The notes under the pieces are model-generated. The model was given only the letters and a program-made list of their open reading frames with translations. It was not told the DNA's origin and did not search any database. From assembly GCF_000143415.4 (NCBI RefSeq), contig NW_003314393.1, positions 26,199 through 90,198 on the forward strand: 64,000 bases of DNA. The letters are read 5' to 3'. Each line of letters begins with the position of its first letter. Position 1 is the first letter of the stretch. Both the position numbers and the translations under genes were made by a program. Origin of the DNA: Selaginella moellendorffii. Lineage: Eukaryota > Streptophyta > Lycopodiopsida > Selaginellales > Selaginellaceae. Of the stretch, positions 1 through 12,130 are shown one piece after another.

Positions 1-241
1 TTACTTGAGGGCACTATCATCCTCTTTTTTATTTCGTACCACCTTTGGCACTAAATTTCACTTATCCATAATTCATGCTAGGGCTATCCATGACTTTATC
101 ACTTGGTTACTTTGCCACTTTATCTCTCTAGGAGCGTTCACCTTTGCCAAATTAAAGCATTTAAGAATTCCATCCTTGTCTACTATAATGGACTATGGAC
201 ACGGATCCGTTGAAATGGGAGAGGTGGGTCATCTTTACCCT
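1..241. repeat. Fragment of the non-coding LTR retrotransposon internal region, left of copy 1
   Basis: About the first 186 bases align by eye with 5724-5905 inside the nested LTR retrotransposon: shared runs include the gagggca-c-atcatcctct start and the cttt-gccaaat...gcattt-ggaat-cc segment. From about 187 to 241 the similarity is lost and I do not recognise the sequence. No gene is visible; the short ORFs here have no recognisable motif. The piece indicates that copy 1 adjoins an older member of the same retrotransposon family. Confidence 0.6.
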
Positions 242-265
242 ATGCTCTATTTCGTTAAAGTGGGA
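242..265 (+). repeat. Left terminal inverted repeat, copy 1
   Basis: Reads as the 24-bp TIR (AAGCTCTATTTCGTTAAAG then TGGGA) with T instead of A at 243. It matches the reverse complement of 18913-18936. Confidence 0.9.
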
Positions 266-901
266 TTTATTCAGTAAAATGGGACTAGGTACAAATTTTC
301 AAGTATTTGAAAATGACGTGAAATTATATGTTTTTTGTCCAGGGGCTAGACATATCTGGGGCATGGTGACTAGCGCGGTGACTTTGTGTCCAGACTGAGT
401 CCATCTGGTTGTATAATAAATCTCATTGTCAAGGTGAACAAGCCGAATCTGAAGCTAAAGAAGAGCGATGGCATGCGCGCACACACTATTTGTTTGTTCA
501 TTGAGCGTGTGGTGAGCTTTCCAAGATGAACGTCATTCCTATTAGCCAGACATATAACTTAATGGTGAGAACATTTAGATATTATTCAATGTTATCTTTT
601 TCTAACGAATCTAATTGTGAAGGTGTAGCAAGAGGCATTGCTAGTTTGGAGAAGTCATTTAACTCATTTGACCCTTAGTGTATTTTCATGAAACTAAATA
701 ACATTCATATTATTAAGGAATTTCTCTAGTACCTTTTTTTTACGACATAGAGGCTTGCATTTATTTCAAAGGTGATTTAGTAAAAGGCCTGAGGGCACAT
801 GCCATTCTATTTCTCAAACTGGTATTAAGATATACTAGTGCAAAGGGAAAAAGGTATTTGGTGATCAAGTAAATGGCATGAGGGCACACGCCATTATAAG
901 C
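266..901. other. Left subterminal non-coding region, copy 1
   Basis: No gene seen. The region is AT-rich and near-identical to 27547-28182 and 49465-50100. It contains, near 433, a plus-strand GTGAACAAGCCGAATCTGAA module that recurs inverted at 1684-1704 and (variant) 1810-1830, and half-palindromes near 470 and 790. A full 22-bp palindrome is at 873-894. Confidence 0.6.
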
Positions 902-1261
902 CTAAGTGCTAGTGGACACCTCCTTTTTGGTACTCTCAGCGGTACTATCATCCTTCACCGGGTCAGTTGTTTTGCTTTGGATTGTTGTCTCTGACGTTAC
1001 TGGGGCGTTCTCGATAGTTGTTAATGTTGCCGTTTGTTCAGAAAAATGATCACCTGGAGTATAGTACGGGGAGTTTGGAAGACTTATATATTCTACATCT
1101 TCACATATCTCCTTCTCCGTCTCCTTTTCTGCCTCACTTACAGATTTTGTGCTTGCCATGAGAACGCTCTTCACCCTAAAATATGGAGTTCGTTGTGTTA
1201 TAAAAGGAAACCAACACACACTCTGCAAGGGAATGATGGTACATAAAGCACGTAAGCCCAC
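902..1261 (-). CDS. Small acidic ORF A, copy 1 (possible terminal exon of gene B)
   Basis: A 119-codon ORF preserved in all three element copies. I do not recognise the product. The C-terminal two thirds is rich in Ser, Thr, Glu and Lys and reads like a disordered acidic tail. A plausible splice acceptor (CATTCCCTTGCAG) lies inside the ORF near residue 14 and a donor (CCAG followed by GTGATC) lies after the TPG residues, so the real coding unit may be an exon spliced from gene B upstream on the same strand rather than a free ORF. Conservation among copies reflects their recent common origin and does not prove function. Confidence 0.4.
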   Translation of the reverse strand: MGLRALCTIIPLQSVCWFPFITQRTPYFRVKSVLMASTKSVSEAEKETEKEICEDVEYISLPNSPYYTPGDHFSEQTATLTTIENAPVTSETTIQSKTTDPVKDDSTAESTKKEVSTST

Positions 1262-1819
1262 AATATGGGTTTATGTGCCATTAATATGGGCCACACACCA
1301 TATTATTAGATTTATGCACGTGTGATTGGTAAATGCATATGTCACATCATCTTTGTTTTACCTCACACACTATATCAGGCCTAATGAACCATATCACATG
1401 TGCGCACATGCTATATATATGGAGAAGTATAGAAAAATTCAATGCATGATTGTGGAGAGCAATGGCATGAAGCCACATGCTAAATAACATTTTAGAGAAA
1501 GAATTAAAATAAAAACATGCAAACAGTACTAAGTGGACCAAGACTTAGAAGTGCACAATTGAATGAGGTATTTCTAATAAATACTTCACTCACCTCATAT
1601 AGGAATGGCTACCACTCTCAAATGGCGTATCGCCTCATGCCATCACCTCGCAATTTGTTATAACAATCCGATGAATTCATATTCGGCTTGTTCACCTTGA
1701 ACTTTAAGTAAGATTTACTAGAACAACTAAGAATTTATACTTGTTATTTGTATCATCTCACCTAGGAATGGCGTAAGGCCACATGCCATCACGCCTCCTC
1801 TGATTCAGATTCGGATTGT
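1262..1819. other. Non-coding spacer between ORF A and gene B, copy 1
   Basis: No clear gene. It contains full palindromes at 1622-1643 and 1768-1789, a degenerate one near 1462, and two minus-strand short exon-like modules (near 1684-1704 and 1810-1830), each preceded by TTCAAG and beginning GTGAACAA. These could be small 3' exons of gene B. Confidence 0.45.
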
Positions 1820-3711
1820 TCACCTTGAAATAAAATACATTAGAAACTTAGTAAAGGAATATTCATGAATCTCACCTTGAACCCGGGTTATGAATGCTCT
1901 TGCTGCATCTCTTGCATGGTCTGGCAAGGTGATGGTGGCACTCTGCTTCCGCATCCAACCATGCACAACATTATCCACCGATATGCTCATGCTGGGATCC
2001 ATTGGATTCAGCACCCATATCTTTTCTAGGCAATCCTTCGTATATCCGGAACTTGGCTTGAACCACTCCACAGTTACATTGAAGGAGTTAGTTTCCGCGT
2101 CCTCCTCTGCATCAGTGATGCAGCGCCCCACCCATATCATTTGTTTTTTATTACTGGGTCTGATAAGCACGACCATTCCTTTGCAGACCTGTACTGGATT
2201 GAATGCTGAATCCGGCTTCTTGTTCCTCGGCCCACAATAGTGATCCTCAACATCGTTATCTGTCACTGCATTTCCAGAGGACATTGTTCCGCTACTATCT
2301 AGTGCTCTGGGTTTTGGCCAAAAGGACTCTTCCAATTCTTCATATACAACCAGCCCATTTTGGATAGCAGATATAATCTTCTCCCAGTATTCGAGCAAAG
2401 GCTTGCACCTCTGAAAATAGGATTCTCCACCAAACACCAACCCCCTCTTCCAGAAGGCAATATGCTGTCTAATCCCGGCCACTATACTTTCCTGGTCTTT
2501 GAGTCCATCCGGGTGCATCGGCCGTGGGGAACCCTGAGGAATCATAGGTTCCCCAGTTATGGGATCTCTCTTGAAGAGTTCAATGCCGTCCACTGGCAGC
2601 CACACTGTGTCCCATTCTCTCATCTTGTACCTCATCACTGGAGCACCGTCACACATGCTGAAATGAAACTGAAGAGGCTTGGAGTGGCCAATCAGCGTTT
2701 CGGATCCGTCCCTGATGTAGCCTCTTACAAACCCCTTAAAGTCTGGAACCTCTGTCAGAAGTGCAGCTTCAACAGTGCCTTTGATGCAATTTTGGAATTC
2801 ATCGTAGAGTTGTGGGAGGGTGAGGACATTGGATCGCCGGAGGGACTCTGCCAGGTGACTGAACATAGCATCGACATCTTCATGAGTGTGCCCAACCATG
2901 AGAAAGCCAAGTGTAACCGTTTCAAATATGCCTTTGGCAACAAGCATCGCCAAGTACGCGAAGACGTACATGTTTTTGTTCTCACTGCCAGCATTGTCTG
3001 TTTGGAGCAGAAGATGGGGTGGAAGGCCACATCGGCCGCAAGAACTTCCTTGAGATTCTGCTTCGTTTGGATGAGGCTGTGCATTCACCGGGCGACCAGC
3101 CTCGTCGGAATGGCATGAGGCCTCACGTGATAACCCTACAATCTGACAGCCAACATATTCACTAGGATGGCATGGGGCCCCACGCGATACTGCAAGCCTT
3201 TGCTCCTCCTCCAGCTGAACCCTGTATGGGGTTCAATCGACAAGGGCCTTATGCAAGGGTTGGCCGTTCAACTCAGTCTGCGCACTTTGAAGAGACCTTA
3301 AGTGTTTTGCTAAGGACGCAATCATCATGTTTGCACCCCCGCCACCCCATAGAGGTACAAAGAAGTTCCCATAGTTCTGGGCACCATGCCCATGAGCGAT
3401 TATGCCAAACAGAGACACAGGCAGCTGCATGGATGAAGAGATTGCCTTGGGGGCAGGATTGAGTCGAGGTAAGCACGTCTTTTTCTGGTCCATTTTGTCA
3501 TGGATGATGCAGAGGTAAGAGTCAGGTCTCTCCATGGAGAGAATCCTGTTATGATAATATGCAGTCCTGCAGCTTCTTTGCTCGATGTTGTGGTCGAGCC
3601 ACCTTCTAACTAACGTCTCTCGCTCTTGAGCGCTACAAGAATTCTTCGACAAAGCTATTTTGATAGCAGTGCACTTGTCACACTTTGAAAAGCGTGGAGT
3701 ACTTTCCTATA
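1820..3711 (-). pseudogene. Gene B, 3' part, copy 1 (DUF7869-like protein, broken)
   Basis: This is the C-terminal part of the 1022-residue protein that is intact in copy 3, cut off from its 5' part by the retrotransposon at 3712-10905. It retains the segment with the TDNAG and GHTHED motifs that I read as DUF7869-like. Damage relative to copy 3: one extra base near 3694 (frameshift), a TGA at 3233-3235 in place of Gln, and a TAG at 3162-3164 inside the palindrome-bearing segment. The stop used by copy 3 is also changed, so the last reading frame runs on to 1820. The 422-codon ORF at 1820-3088 is therefore a fragment, not a gene. Confidence 0.8.
3707..3711. other. Target-site duplication CTATA, left of nested retrotransposon
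   Basis: CTATA at 3707-3711 is repeated at 10906-10910. The uninterrupted site in copy 3 (about 53402-53412) has it once, which proves the insertion and its 5-bp duplication. Confidence 0.95.
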
Positions 3712-4839
3712 TGTAAGCGACTAAATTTTCCATTCTACTTTAGTCACTTAACCACACCTCTGACCACTTGGAGGAGTCTCATTCACAACCTCCATAAGTC
3801 CAATCCAGGACTTGGGGCTTGCTAGCCCCGAGAATGGCATCCATGCCACTCAACATTTGCACTTGGTCCAAATGCTCCACGTGTCCGATCCCATGACCGA
3901 CACTCAAAGGTACCACCGACATAGCAGCCCGTTACGCTAAGGCCATGCCCAATCACCTTTTCCACACTGGTAGTCCAATACCACTTGCATCACCGTCTTG
4001 GCTCTCCAAGACTTAGGCAAACCATCCGTGAGTGGTCATCTCAGATCCACTCCTTAGCATCCTTAGGACGCCCACCGACAAGGGGAATAGCCTTCCCCAA
4101 TATCCCTCTGTCAGTCCCCACTAAGTCCCTTTCTGCCCCTGGCGGTGTTTGCCAACACTGCCATTGGATCGAGACCCACAGGCTCGACCACTAAGTCCCA
4201 CGGTCCTCTGGGACTTCCTCACCACACGACTATGTCCTTGGTCACTACCCCAGAGGACTGCTCCTCTTCCTTTCCACAGTCTGGGCCTTTGGGACAACAT
4301 TTCGGAACACCGTGGCCTTACGCAAGCCACCTGGGTACTCTCCTCGCCTTTCGCCTTTAGGTGCTCTAGCCATGGGCTTAGAGCGAGGTTCCGTTGAGCC
4401 ACGACAGGTATCCAAGTAGGTAGTGCCACCCACACTTGGACTGGGAGCATCGGCCAGTCGATCTCCCGGGGGAACTAGAGCCGGCTCTTGAACACTTCAC
4501 CAAGCTACCCCGCTTGTCGGTCCGTGTTCACTCTAGTCTTGGACTTCCCAGTGGGCAGCTCATCACCCAACACTGGGTCCGGCCTTCCTGGGCCAAAGTG
4601 GCCTTTCCTGGCCAAACTGGCTCCACTGCAGTCCTCCCCCTACTATACTTTTGGAGCTCACCAAACCCCCCAGGGTCTGGGAGACGAACGCTTTGGGCTT
4701 TCACCCTCTCAGGCTCCGGACTCGGACTCGGACTCGGACTCGGACTCGGACTCGGACTCGGACTCGGACTCGGACTCGGACTCGGGCTCGGGCTCGGTCT
4801 CAGCCTCGGCCTCGGTCTCGGTCTCGGTCTCGGTCCCGA

Positions 4840-4877
<38 letters not shown>

Positions 4878-5263
4878 CCGGTCTCGGTCTCGGTCTCGGT
4901 CCCGGTCTCGGTCTCGACTTCGGACTCCATCTCGGACTCCATCTTGGACTCCATCTCGGACTCCATCTTGGACTCCATCTCGGACTCCATCTCGGACTCC
5001 GTCTCGGACTCCAACTCGAGTCCATCTCGGACACTCCCACGTGTCATGTGTTGGTCCTTTTGGGTCCCTTTTTGGAGCCTTGCCTTTTGCTCGCTTCGTG
5101 CTCGTTCCTCAAGCACTTCGTTGGGAGTTCCACTCCCGCTCTTGACTTTTCAAGTCGGAGCTTTTGGTCCAAACGTGTTACGCTCGTTTGGCTCTCGCTT
5201 CGGCCACTACCATGTGGCGCCCTTCCGGCTCCACTTTGGGGCCTAGGGATTTTGTGTCTCACA
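3712..5263 (-). repeat. 3' LTR of the nested retrotransposon
   Basis: 1552 bp, from TGTGAGACAC (minus strand, at 5263) to GTCGCTTACA (at 3712). It contains a long hexanucleotide tract. A purine-leaning stretch just inside it on the minus strand (about 5264-5280, GGGTGGTGGAG) is a possible polypurine tract. Confidence 0.93.
4713..5037. repeat. Hexanucleotide tandem array (GGACTC / GGTCTC / GGACTCCATCTC)
   Basis: The array shifts from GGACTC units through GGTCTC and GGTCCC units to 12-bp GGACTCCATCTC units. It gives long open frames in all six frames (Gly-Leu, Ser-Asp, Arg-Thr, Pro-Ser and Glu-Ser repeats) that are artefacts of the repeat. The matching array at 10367-10677 differs in unit number, which accounts for the 12-bp length difference between the two LTRs. 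Confidence 0.95.
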
Positions 5264-8200
5264 ACTCCACCACCCATAGACGAAGTTCGATGTCCTCATC
5301 GAACGGTAAACCATTTTATAAAGTAACACCCGCACGTGTTACCATTTACATCCTTGGCACCTAGCCAATATTTGTCAAGGGTTTGACATTGAAGGCTCAC
5401 CATGCCTTTTGCATATTCTTTAATGGTTTGACACCAAAGGCTCACCATGCCTTGCCTATCCTCTAAGGAGGGTAGTCTCTCCAACTTAGAGACTGATTGG
5501 ACCACATGTAGTGGTTCTCTCCTTTTAGTGGTTTAGTTCCCGCTAAACCTCTTAGAGACCCTTCTCTAAGTCAATCCCACTACTCCTTCTTGAGTAGTCT
5601 CGATTTCCATCGATATAACCTTTGCACTTTGGAACTTTGAATTTTGACTTCTTGGAGTCAATTTCCTAGGTGTCTCCGACACCTTGCCTTGCACCTTTTT
5701 GTGCAACTCCACTTCCCATCCTAGGAAGTTCTCTACTCGAGGGCACCATCATCCTCTCTTCTATTTTGTGCCAAAGTTCCAGTTATCATACTTTGTGCTA
5801 AGGCTGTTCATGGCCCTATCATTTGGCTACCTTACCGCTCTCTTCTTTGGAGCTTCCACTTTCGCCAAATCGGAGCATTTCGGAATCCTTCCTTGGAAAC
5901 ACACTTCCTTTCCCGCAACTTGTTAGCGTCCAACACATTAGTGTTCCTCGCCTAACTTTGTCACTTGGATTCCTTCCAAGGGATTCCACGGCCCTATCTT
6001 GGCCACTCATCTTTTGCTCCTATCCGTTGATTGTTGCACCAAGCAACATCGAATCTCTACCTCCCTTCTTGAGGTATTGTTTCGGTTCCATAGCAAAGAC
6101 TCTTCTTTGCCAAGTCCGGAGGATGTTCACCCCTAGTATGTCTCTTTAGCATCTTCTGCTATGGGCTCTATCCACGGCCCAACTTCGTGACCCTCCCATG
6201 GGTCTTTTATAGAGACTACTTTCCTCGGACTCACTATGCCATCGCACGGACATAGTTTATTTCCCTTAGGTGCTCTTCCCACTTGGTCATCACGACCAAG
6301 TCACACCACCTTAAATAGTTCAATTTCAACATTTTGAACCAGGAACTTCATTCCTTAGCCAACCAAGGACCTTGTCCTTATCTGGCCATAAGATCACCTA
6401 GTGATCTCACCTTGGCACCTTAACAGAGCTGCCAAGAGGTACTTGGTCTTCTAGACCTCCAAGTTGTTGACTATAACCCCGGGGGCATCCCCCACACTTG
6501 GCGGTGCACCCAAGCCAGCCCTTACGGCCAAGGGTTCATAGCAACTGAGATTAGGTGTCCCCATCTCACTCACCACGACCTTGGTGCCACTTGCACCAAA
6601 GCGTTCAAGTTAGATATGCTGAGCTTTCACACTAAGCAATCTAACCGTGCATCACGACTCCGAGGCATCCCTCGCTTGGCGGTGTGCCCAAACCAGTCTC
6701 CACACTGAGAGTCCATGACCACCGAAATATGAGTGTCCTCATATTCCAAACCATCACCACGCCCTAGTGATTTGGGACTCGAACCCAAGCACTAGAGGGT
6801 CGGGACTCGAACCCAACCTCCGTATATGCATCTACGGACGGCATCACACAAGATGCCTGGCGTGACTCCCCACGCCGGTGCACCAACTTATTTTTAAAGC
6901 GCGCTACAGATCACAGTTTAAGAACCTAGTTCCTCCACACTGCCAAGTCCTCTCACTTGACATGTCTGTGATCATGCATGGACTCCTCCATGCTCGGCCC
7001 CATGGCCCACCCTTTTTGAAGTTATCACCTTCAACTAGGGTATTTGTTCCCCCGACGTGCCAATCTCGCTTGGCAAGTCCTCCGACCACTGTAACATGGT
7101 TCCTGCATAAGCGTGAAAGTCCTTGACCATCGACTTTCGTTCAAAGCCCTCTCTTTGAACACTCGGGAACTACTTCCCTAACCTTGATAGCCTTGCCTCA
7201 TGGCAAGCTTCAAGACCACGCTTCTGCTGCGCCACTCTGATTTCGCGCGTTCCATGAACCATTTACACTTGGCCTTTCTAGGTACTAAGCTACCTAGAAT
7301 CGTCTTTGGGAACTTTGAAGGAACTCTGTCCCTCAGCTTGCTAAGGCCTCCCTTTTTGCAAGCCTTCCAAATGCCACATAGTCTAACATGGACAATTCCA
7401 TATTTTAGACTCTCCATGGCATCACGATTGCTAGCGGCAACACCCTCGAGCCCCCCACTTGATTCTCCACTCCCAGCTGGCATAACCAACCTTGGTTATC
7501 CCCTTTGATTCCTACGGTTTGGTTCTATCCCCTTACTTCTTGCTTTTTGGCTTCACACCTTTCCTTTGGTCATTCTCCTCCAGACCAGGAGGATAGCTTT
7601 GCACTTTCTATCATGCTTTAGCAAGTATTCTTAGGGATGAACCTACCCAATAGCCTAGGGAGGGCTTCCTCAATCCGGGTATGCTCACCTTATAATCCCA
7701 CACACTGGGATTACATTGTTGCTTATGGGCCTTTGCATGCCCATCACTAGCCTTGCCAAAATTCCATTTTTGGCTTTGTCCAACTCGGGTAGACAGTCCT
7801 CTTCTGTCTCCGTAACCTTGGACATTTGGATAGCACCTTCTATCCATCATTCGCTAGGGACTTAGTCCTTTGGGCTTTATCCATTGCCCTCGCGACATCA
7901 AACACCACCTTCTGGTGTTCTAGAGTGTTTGGGTGTCCCAATGATGGTTTTTTTTTGACAATGAGTATTTCCTTTTATGACATTGACTTACTATATCGCA
8001 ACACAGGCAACTTATCCCCCGTAAGGGTGTATCCGACTTCCCTATGCTATTAAGAAGTCTTGGGTAGCTACCTTCTACCTGTTCAACCAGTTATTTTGCA
8101 CCTCTTGCTTAGTTGCCTCATAGTTGTCAAGTCCTACAACTCATTGTTTGGTGCTTTCACACCTCCATCATTATCTGGGTCACCACACTCCAACTACATG

Positions 8201-9350
8201 CTCTGCAGCTTAGGCTATGCCATTCCCATTTCCATTGGGATTCCTTTGGCAAGGGGTTCTCATGAACCCACCAACATAGCCTCAAGGTATCACACCTTGG
8301 CACATTTGTTGTCTCCACACCATCGGCTCCACGAGCCTACCTCTATGACACTTCCCCTTCGTGTTTATGTCTTTGCCAAGACCAACACCGCTCTTTCTCA
8401 TGCCAACCATCCGTTAGCACTGCACCATAGAGGTCACACACAACTTTGCGTCAAAGTTGTTTTCTTTTTGGGAACACCTTTCCCACGACTTTAGCATGGC
8501 ACATTTTGCCATCGATGAGATACCCTCTGTTCTCATCCTTGGATCCTATGATCCCCCCCCATCCTTTGTGGGGTACAACACACCACAGTCCAAATGCTTC
8601 CATCAGTCCTTTTAGGACCATCCGTTGACTCTACTTGAGTCATCTAGCAGTTTTGGACTTGGTTAATCCACAGACCCGTAAGGTCCTACTTGTGAGGCAC
8701 TAGCTCACTGGAATACACTTCTTGCATTCCTGTCCTACTCAAAAGGACTATTTTCACAAGTGTTACTCCGACACTTGATTTTGTTCTCTGGGGGCAACTT
8801 TTGCCCCTTAGGACTACTTGTCCATGCGATGAGAATACCACTCATCTCTAAGTACACCCCCCAACTCCTTGGGTTGTTCTAGCATTTATTAAGGGTAGCC
8901 CCGACTACCATTTCAAGGACTTGAGTCCTCTTCCGCATTTGACCTCCCACGGTCATTACTTCTGGTCTCACATTCATGAGCACCAACCTCAACTATATGA
9001 GGATAATCTTGTGACTCCTTTATTGCTTTGGAGTCTTTATCTTTCCCGTGATCCCAACTGTAGTTGTTTACCACAACTACATTAGCCAGTTTGCTAAGTC
9101 AAACGCTCCTCTGGATCACATCCTCAACTCTCTGAGGAAAACCATATACTGTTCCCAAGATCCCAAAGTCGTTCCATTATTGGCCCTTTTCTATCCACCA
9201 CCTCGTCTACAAGTTCATACATGAACTGTAATGGAGAGCCATGTCTTCCCGACTTGCTACTCCTCAAGGATAGGCCCACTCCTCGGACCTTTCGATGCCA
9301 ACACTAGTGGTGATATACTTGAGCACCAATAAAAGTCGGACTAAGGAACA
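5264..9350. other. Non-coding interior of the nested retrotransposon
   Basis: About 4.1 kb with no recognisable coding domain. Near the PBS on the minus strand (about 9240-8940) a short open stretch contains charged residues but is interrupted by stops and could be a vestige of gag. Segments 5724-5905 and 7673-8045 are repeated at the two ends of the window (1-186 and 63612-64000), showing that this interior is a conserved family feature. Confidence 0.7.
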
Positions 9351-9362
9351 GCTCCGATACCA
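9351..9362 (-). other. Primer-binding site (initiator Met tRNA type)
   Basis: On the minus strand the sequence reads TGGTATCGGAGC, three bases after the LTR end. Plant retrotransposons primed by initiator-Met tRNA use TGGTATCAGAGC, so this is one base different. It fixes the orientation of the element. Confidence 0.88.
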
Positions 9363-9365
9363 AAT

Positions 9366-10511
9366 TGTAAGCGACTAAATTTTCCATTCTACTTTAGTCA
9401 CTTAACCACACCTCTGACCACTTGGAGGAGTCTCATTCACAACCTCCATAAGTCCAATCCAGGACTTGGGGCTTGCTAGCCCCGAGAATGGCATCCATGC
9501 CACTCAACATTTGCACTTGGTCCAAATGCTCCACGTGTCCGATCCCATGACCGACACTCAAAGGTACCACCGACATAGCAGCCCGTTACGCTAAGGCCAT
9601 GCCCAATCACCTTTGCCACACTGGTAGTCCAATACCACTTGCATCACCGTCTTGGCTCTCCAAGACTTAGGCAAACCATCCGTGAGTGGTCATCTCAGAT
9701 CCACTCCTTAGCATCCTTAGGACGCCCACCGACAAGGGGAATAGCCTTCCCCAATATCCCTCTGTCAGTCCCCACTAAGTCCCTTTCTGCCCCTGGCGGT
9801 GTTTGCCAACACTGCCATTGGATCGAGACCCACAGGCTCGACCACTAAGTCCCACGGTCCTCTGGGACTTCCTCACCACACGACTGTGTCCTTGGTCACT
9901 ACCCCAGAGGACTGCTCCTCTTCCTTTCCACAGTCTGGGCCTTTGGGACAACATTTCGGAACACCGTGGCCTTACGCAAGCCACCTGGGTACTCTCCTCG
10001 CCTTTCGCCTTTAGGTGCTCTAGCCATGGGCTTAGAGCGAGGTTCCGTTGAGCCACGACAGGTATCCAAGTAGGTAGTGCCACCCACACTTGGACTGGGA
10101 GCATCGGCCAGTCGATCTCCCGGGGGAACTAGAGCCGGCTCTTGAACACTTCACCAAGCTACCCCGCTTGTCGGTCCGTGTTCACTCTAGTCTTGGACTT
10201 CCCAGTGGGCAGCTCATCACCCAACACTGGGTCCGGCCTTCCTGGGCCAAACTGGCCTTTCCTGGCCAAACTGGCTCCACTGCAGTCCTCCCCCTACTAT
10301 ACTTTTGGAGCTCACCAAACCCCCCAGGGTCTGGGAGACGAACGCTTTGGGCTTTCACCCTCTCAGGCTCCGGACTCGGACTCGGACTCGGACTCGGACT
10401 CGGACTCGGACTCGGACTCGGACTCGGACTCGGACTCGGGCTCGGGCTCGGTCTCAGCCTCGGCCTCGGTCTCGGTCTCGGTCTCGGTCCCGATCTCGGT
10501 CTCGGTCCCGA

Positions 10512-10543
<32 letters not shown>

Positions 10544-10905
10544 CCGGTCTCGGTCTCGACTTCGGACTCCATCTCGGACTCCATCTTGGACTCCATCTCG
10601 GACTCCATCTTGGACTCCATCTCGGACTCCATCTCGGACTCCGTCTCGGACTCCAACTCGAGTCCATCTCGGACACTCCCACGTGTCATGTGTTGGTCCT
10701 TTTGGGTCCCTTTTTGGAGCCTTGCCTTTTGCTCGCTTCGTGCTCGTTCCTCAAGCACTTCGTTGGGAGTTCCACTCCCGCTCTTGACTTTTCAAGTCGG
10801 AGCTTTTGGTCCAAACGTGTTACGCTCGTTTGGCTCTCGCTTCGGCCACTACCATGTGGCGCCCTTCCGGCTCCACTTTGGGGCCTAGGGATTTTGTGTC
10901 TCACA
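9366..10905 (-). repeat. 5' LTR of the nested retrotransposon
   Basis: 1540 bp, near-identical to 3712-5263. It starts TGTGAGACAC at 10905 on the minus strand and ends GCTTACA at 9366, directly next to the PBS. It includes the hexanucleotide array at about 10367-10677. Confidence 0.93.
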
Positions 10906-12130
10906 CTATACTCACATCCTTGAACTTGTTGCTCCACAATCTACTAAATCTAGATTGGCTCAGCTTCCTGTAGCCATTACTCTGGAGTTCCCGATTCACA
11001 TCTTCCAATATGGCCCCCTTGGTATACATGGAAGGGAGAACTCGTTGGGTGTCTCGTGTTCCATCTTCCAAGAGGCGGGTTTTATGTGGTTGCTGCTTGT
11101 TACATGTCTCGACAAACCTCTTGAAGATTGCGTCTCCATATACAACATGACCCCTGGTTTTGTGCGTACCGTCGTTCCCATGGACTGCCTGTTGAACCCT
11201 TTGTTCCTCGAACTCAGTTTTGATTCTGTAGAATGTGGTTCGAGGGACTCCATAAATGATTCTCCATGCCTTCATGCAGACCAAACCCCTCTGGAAGACC
11301 ATGCCCCCCACCTGATGTTCTGAAGCATCAACAGATGACCGTAATGCCTCATACACAAAATTGCGAGCTGCCTTCCAGGACAATGTCTTGTATCTTGCTC
11401 TCTCCTCTTCAATAGCATCCCAATCAGCATGTTGACAGCACCTCCTCTTGCAACAAGCAACTGTCGAGACCATTCGAACCTCCATCGCCATTTTCTGCCT
11501 TTTCGGTTCGTTGCTCAGATCCCTTTGGCTGCGCTTTAGGAAGGTGTACTTTCTTTTCCCATGAAGAGATGTTCTGTCATCAGTTGTAGTGGTGTTTGAT
11601 TGTGAATCCTTCACATTCTCAAACACTAAGTGCCTCAATTTCCACCGCATAATGCTTCCAATAGTCAGATTGTTTTCTTCTGTGTCAACAACCTCTAAAA
11701 TCGCAACTCCAATATCATCCCAGCCCAATTCTTGATTAGCAACCGCATCTCTTGGATCGACAACTGTGGCTAAGCCCTCAGCTACCACCTCCCCCTCGGG
11801 GTTGTTTAGAAACACTTTCGCCTGAATCCATGTAGCACGGTTTTTAAGATCCACGGAGGGAACATGCGTCGCACTTGCGCTGTCCCCAACATCTATTTTC
11901 TTCTGAAGATTTTTCAAGGCAACAATTACATTTACCCCGACGACCATCTCTCCTCGTTCAATAACGACCACATTCCCATCGAAGACAGTCTCTACTGATA
12001 CAGCAGCATTGCCTTCCCCAAGCCTTTGACAGTGTATAACAAAGTTCCGATCCATAGACACAAGGGTCCCTTTTGTAACTCTCTTCCCACCATTCAAAAT
12101 GTAAACCTTTTCCCCAACCCTGAAGGCCAT
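10906..12130 (-). pseudogene. Gene B, 5' part, copy 1
   Basis: An open frame of about 404 native codons from ATG at 12130, matching residues 1 to about 407 of the intact copy 3 protein, including the cysteine cluster near residues 226-232. It is cut by the retrotransposon after the codons for VSI. The CTATA at 10906-10910 is the second copy of the insertion-site duplication. With the 3' part at 1820-3711 this is one gene split by about 7.2 kb. Confidence 0.85.

Larger units (their letters stand above)
3712..10905 (-). mobile_element. Non-autonomous LTR retrotransposon nested in copy 1
   Basis: A 7194-bp element with two LTRs (1552 and 1540 bp), TG...CA ends and a 5-bp CTATA target duplication. 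The primer-binding site next to the 9366-10905 LTR places the 5' end there, so the element is on the minus strand. The 4.1-kb interior (5264-9350) shows no gag, protease, reverse transcriptase or integrase reading frame on either strand; all ORFs are under 150 codons and none carries a recognisable motif. It therefore resembles LARD-type derivatives that depend on another element for proteins. The LTRs are nearly identical outside their hexanucleotide tract, so the insertion is fairly young. The same family gives the solo LTR at 21164-22864 and the outer flanks of the window. Confidence 0.93.

Noticed and set aside
2360-3118. 252-codon plus-strand ORF (also 29652-30449 and 52058-52816)
   Set aside because: It is the antisense shadow of gene B. 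The minus-strand frame is the one that spans 1022 codons in copy 3 and carries conserved motifs.
3834-3855. ATGGCATCCATGCCA-like dyad in the LTRs as a member of the 22-bp palindrome family
   Set aside because: It lacks the GGCC centre and the spacing of the family and occurs once per LTR; the likeness is limited to ATGGCAT/ATGCCA.
4436-5326. Long ORFs encoding Gly-Leu, Ser-Asp, Arg-Thr or Glu-Ser repeat proteins (also 10090-10923 and 21033-22155)
   Set aside because: They lie in LTRs and arise because the hexanucleotide array has no stop in any frame. Their ends differ between LTR copies and none has a recognisable domain.
8060-8494. 144-codon plus-strand ORF inside the nested retrotransposon
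   Set aside because: It is antisense to the element, has no recognisable domain, and the composition is like the surrounding non-coding interior.
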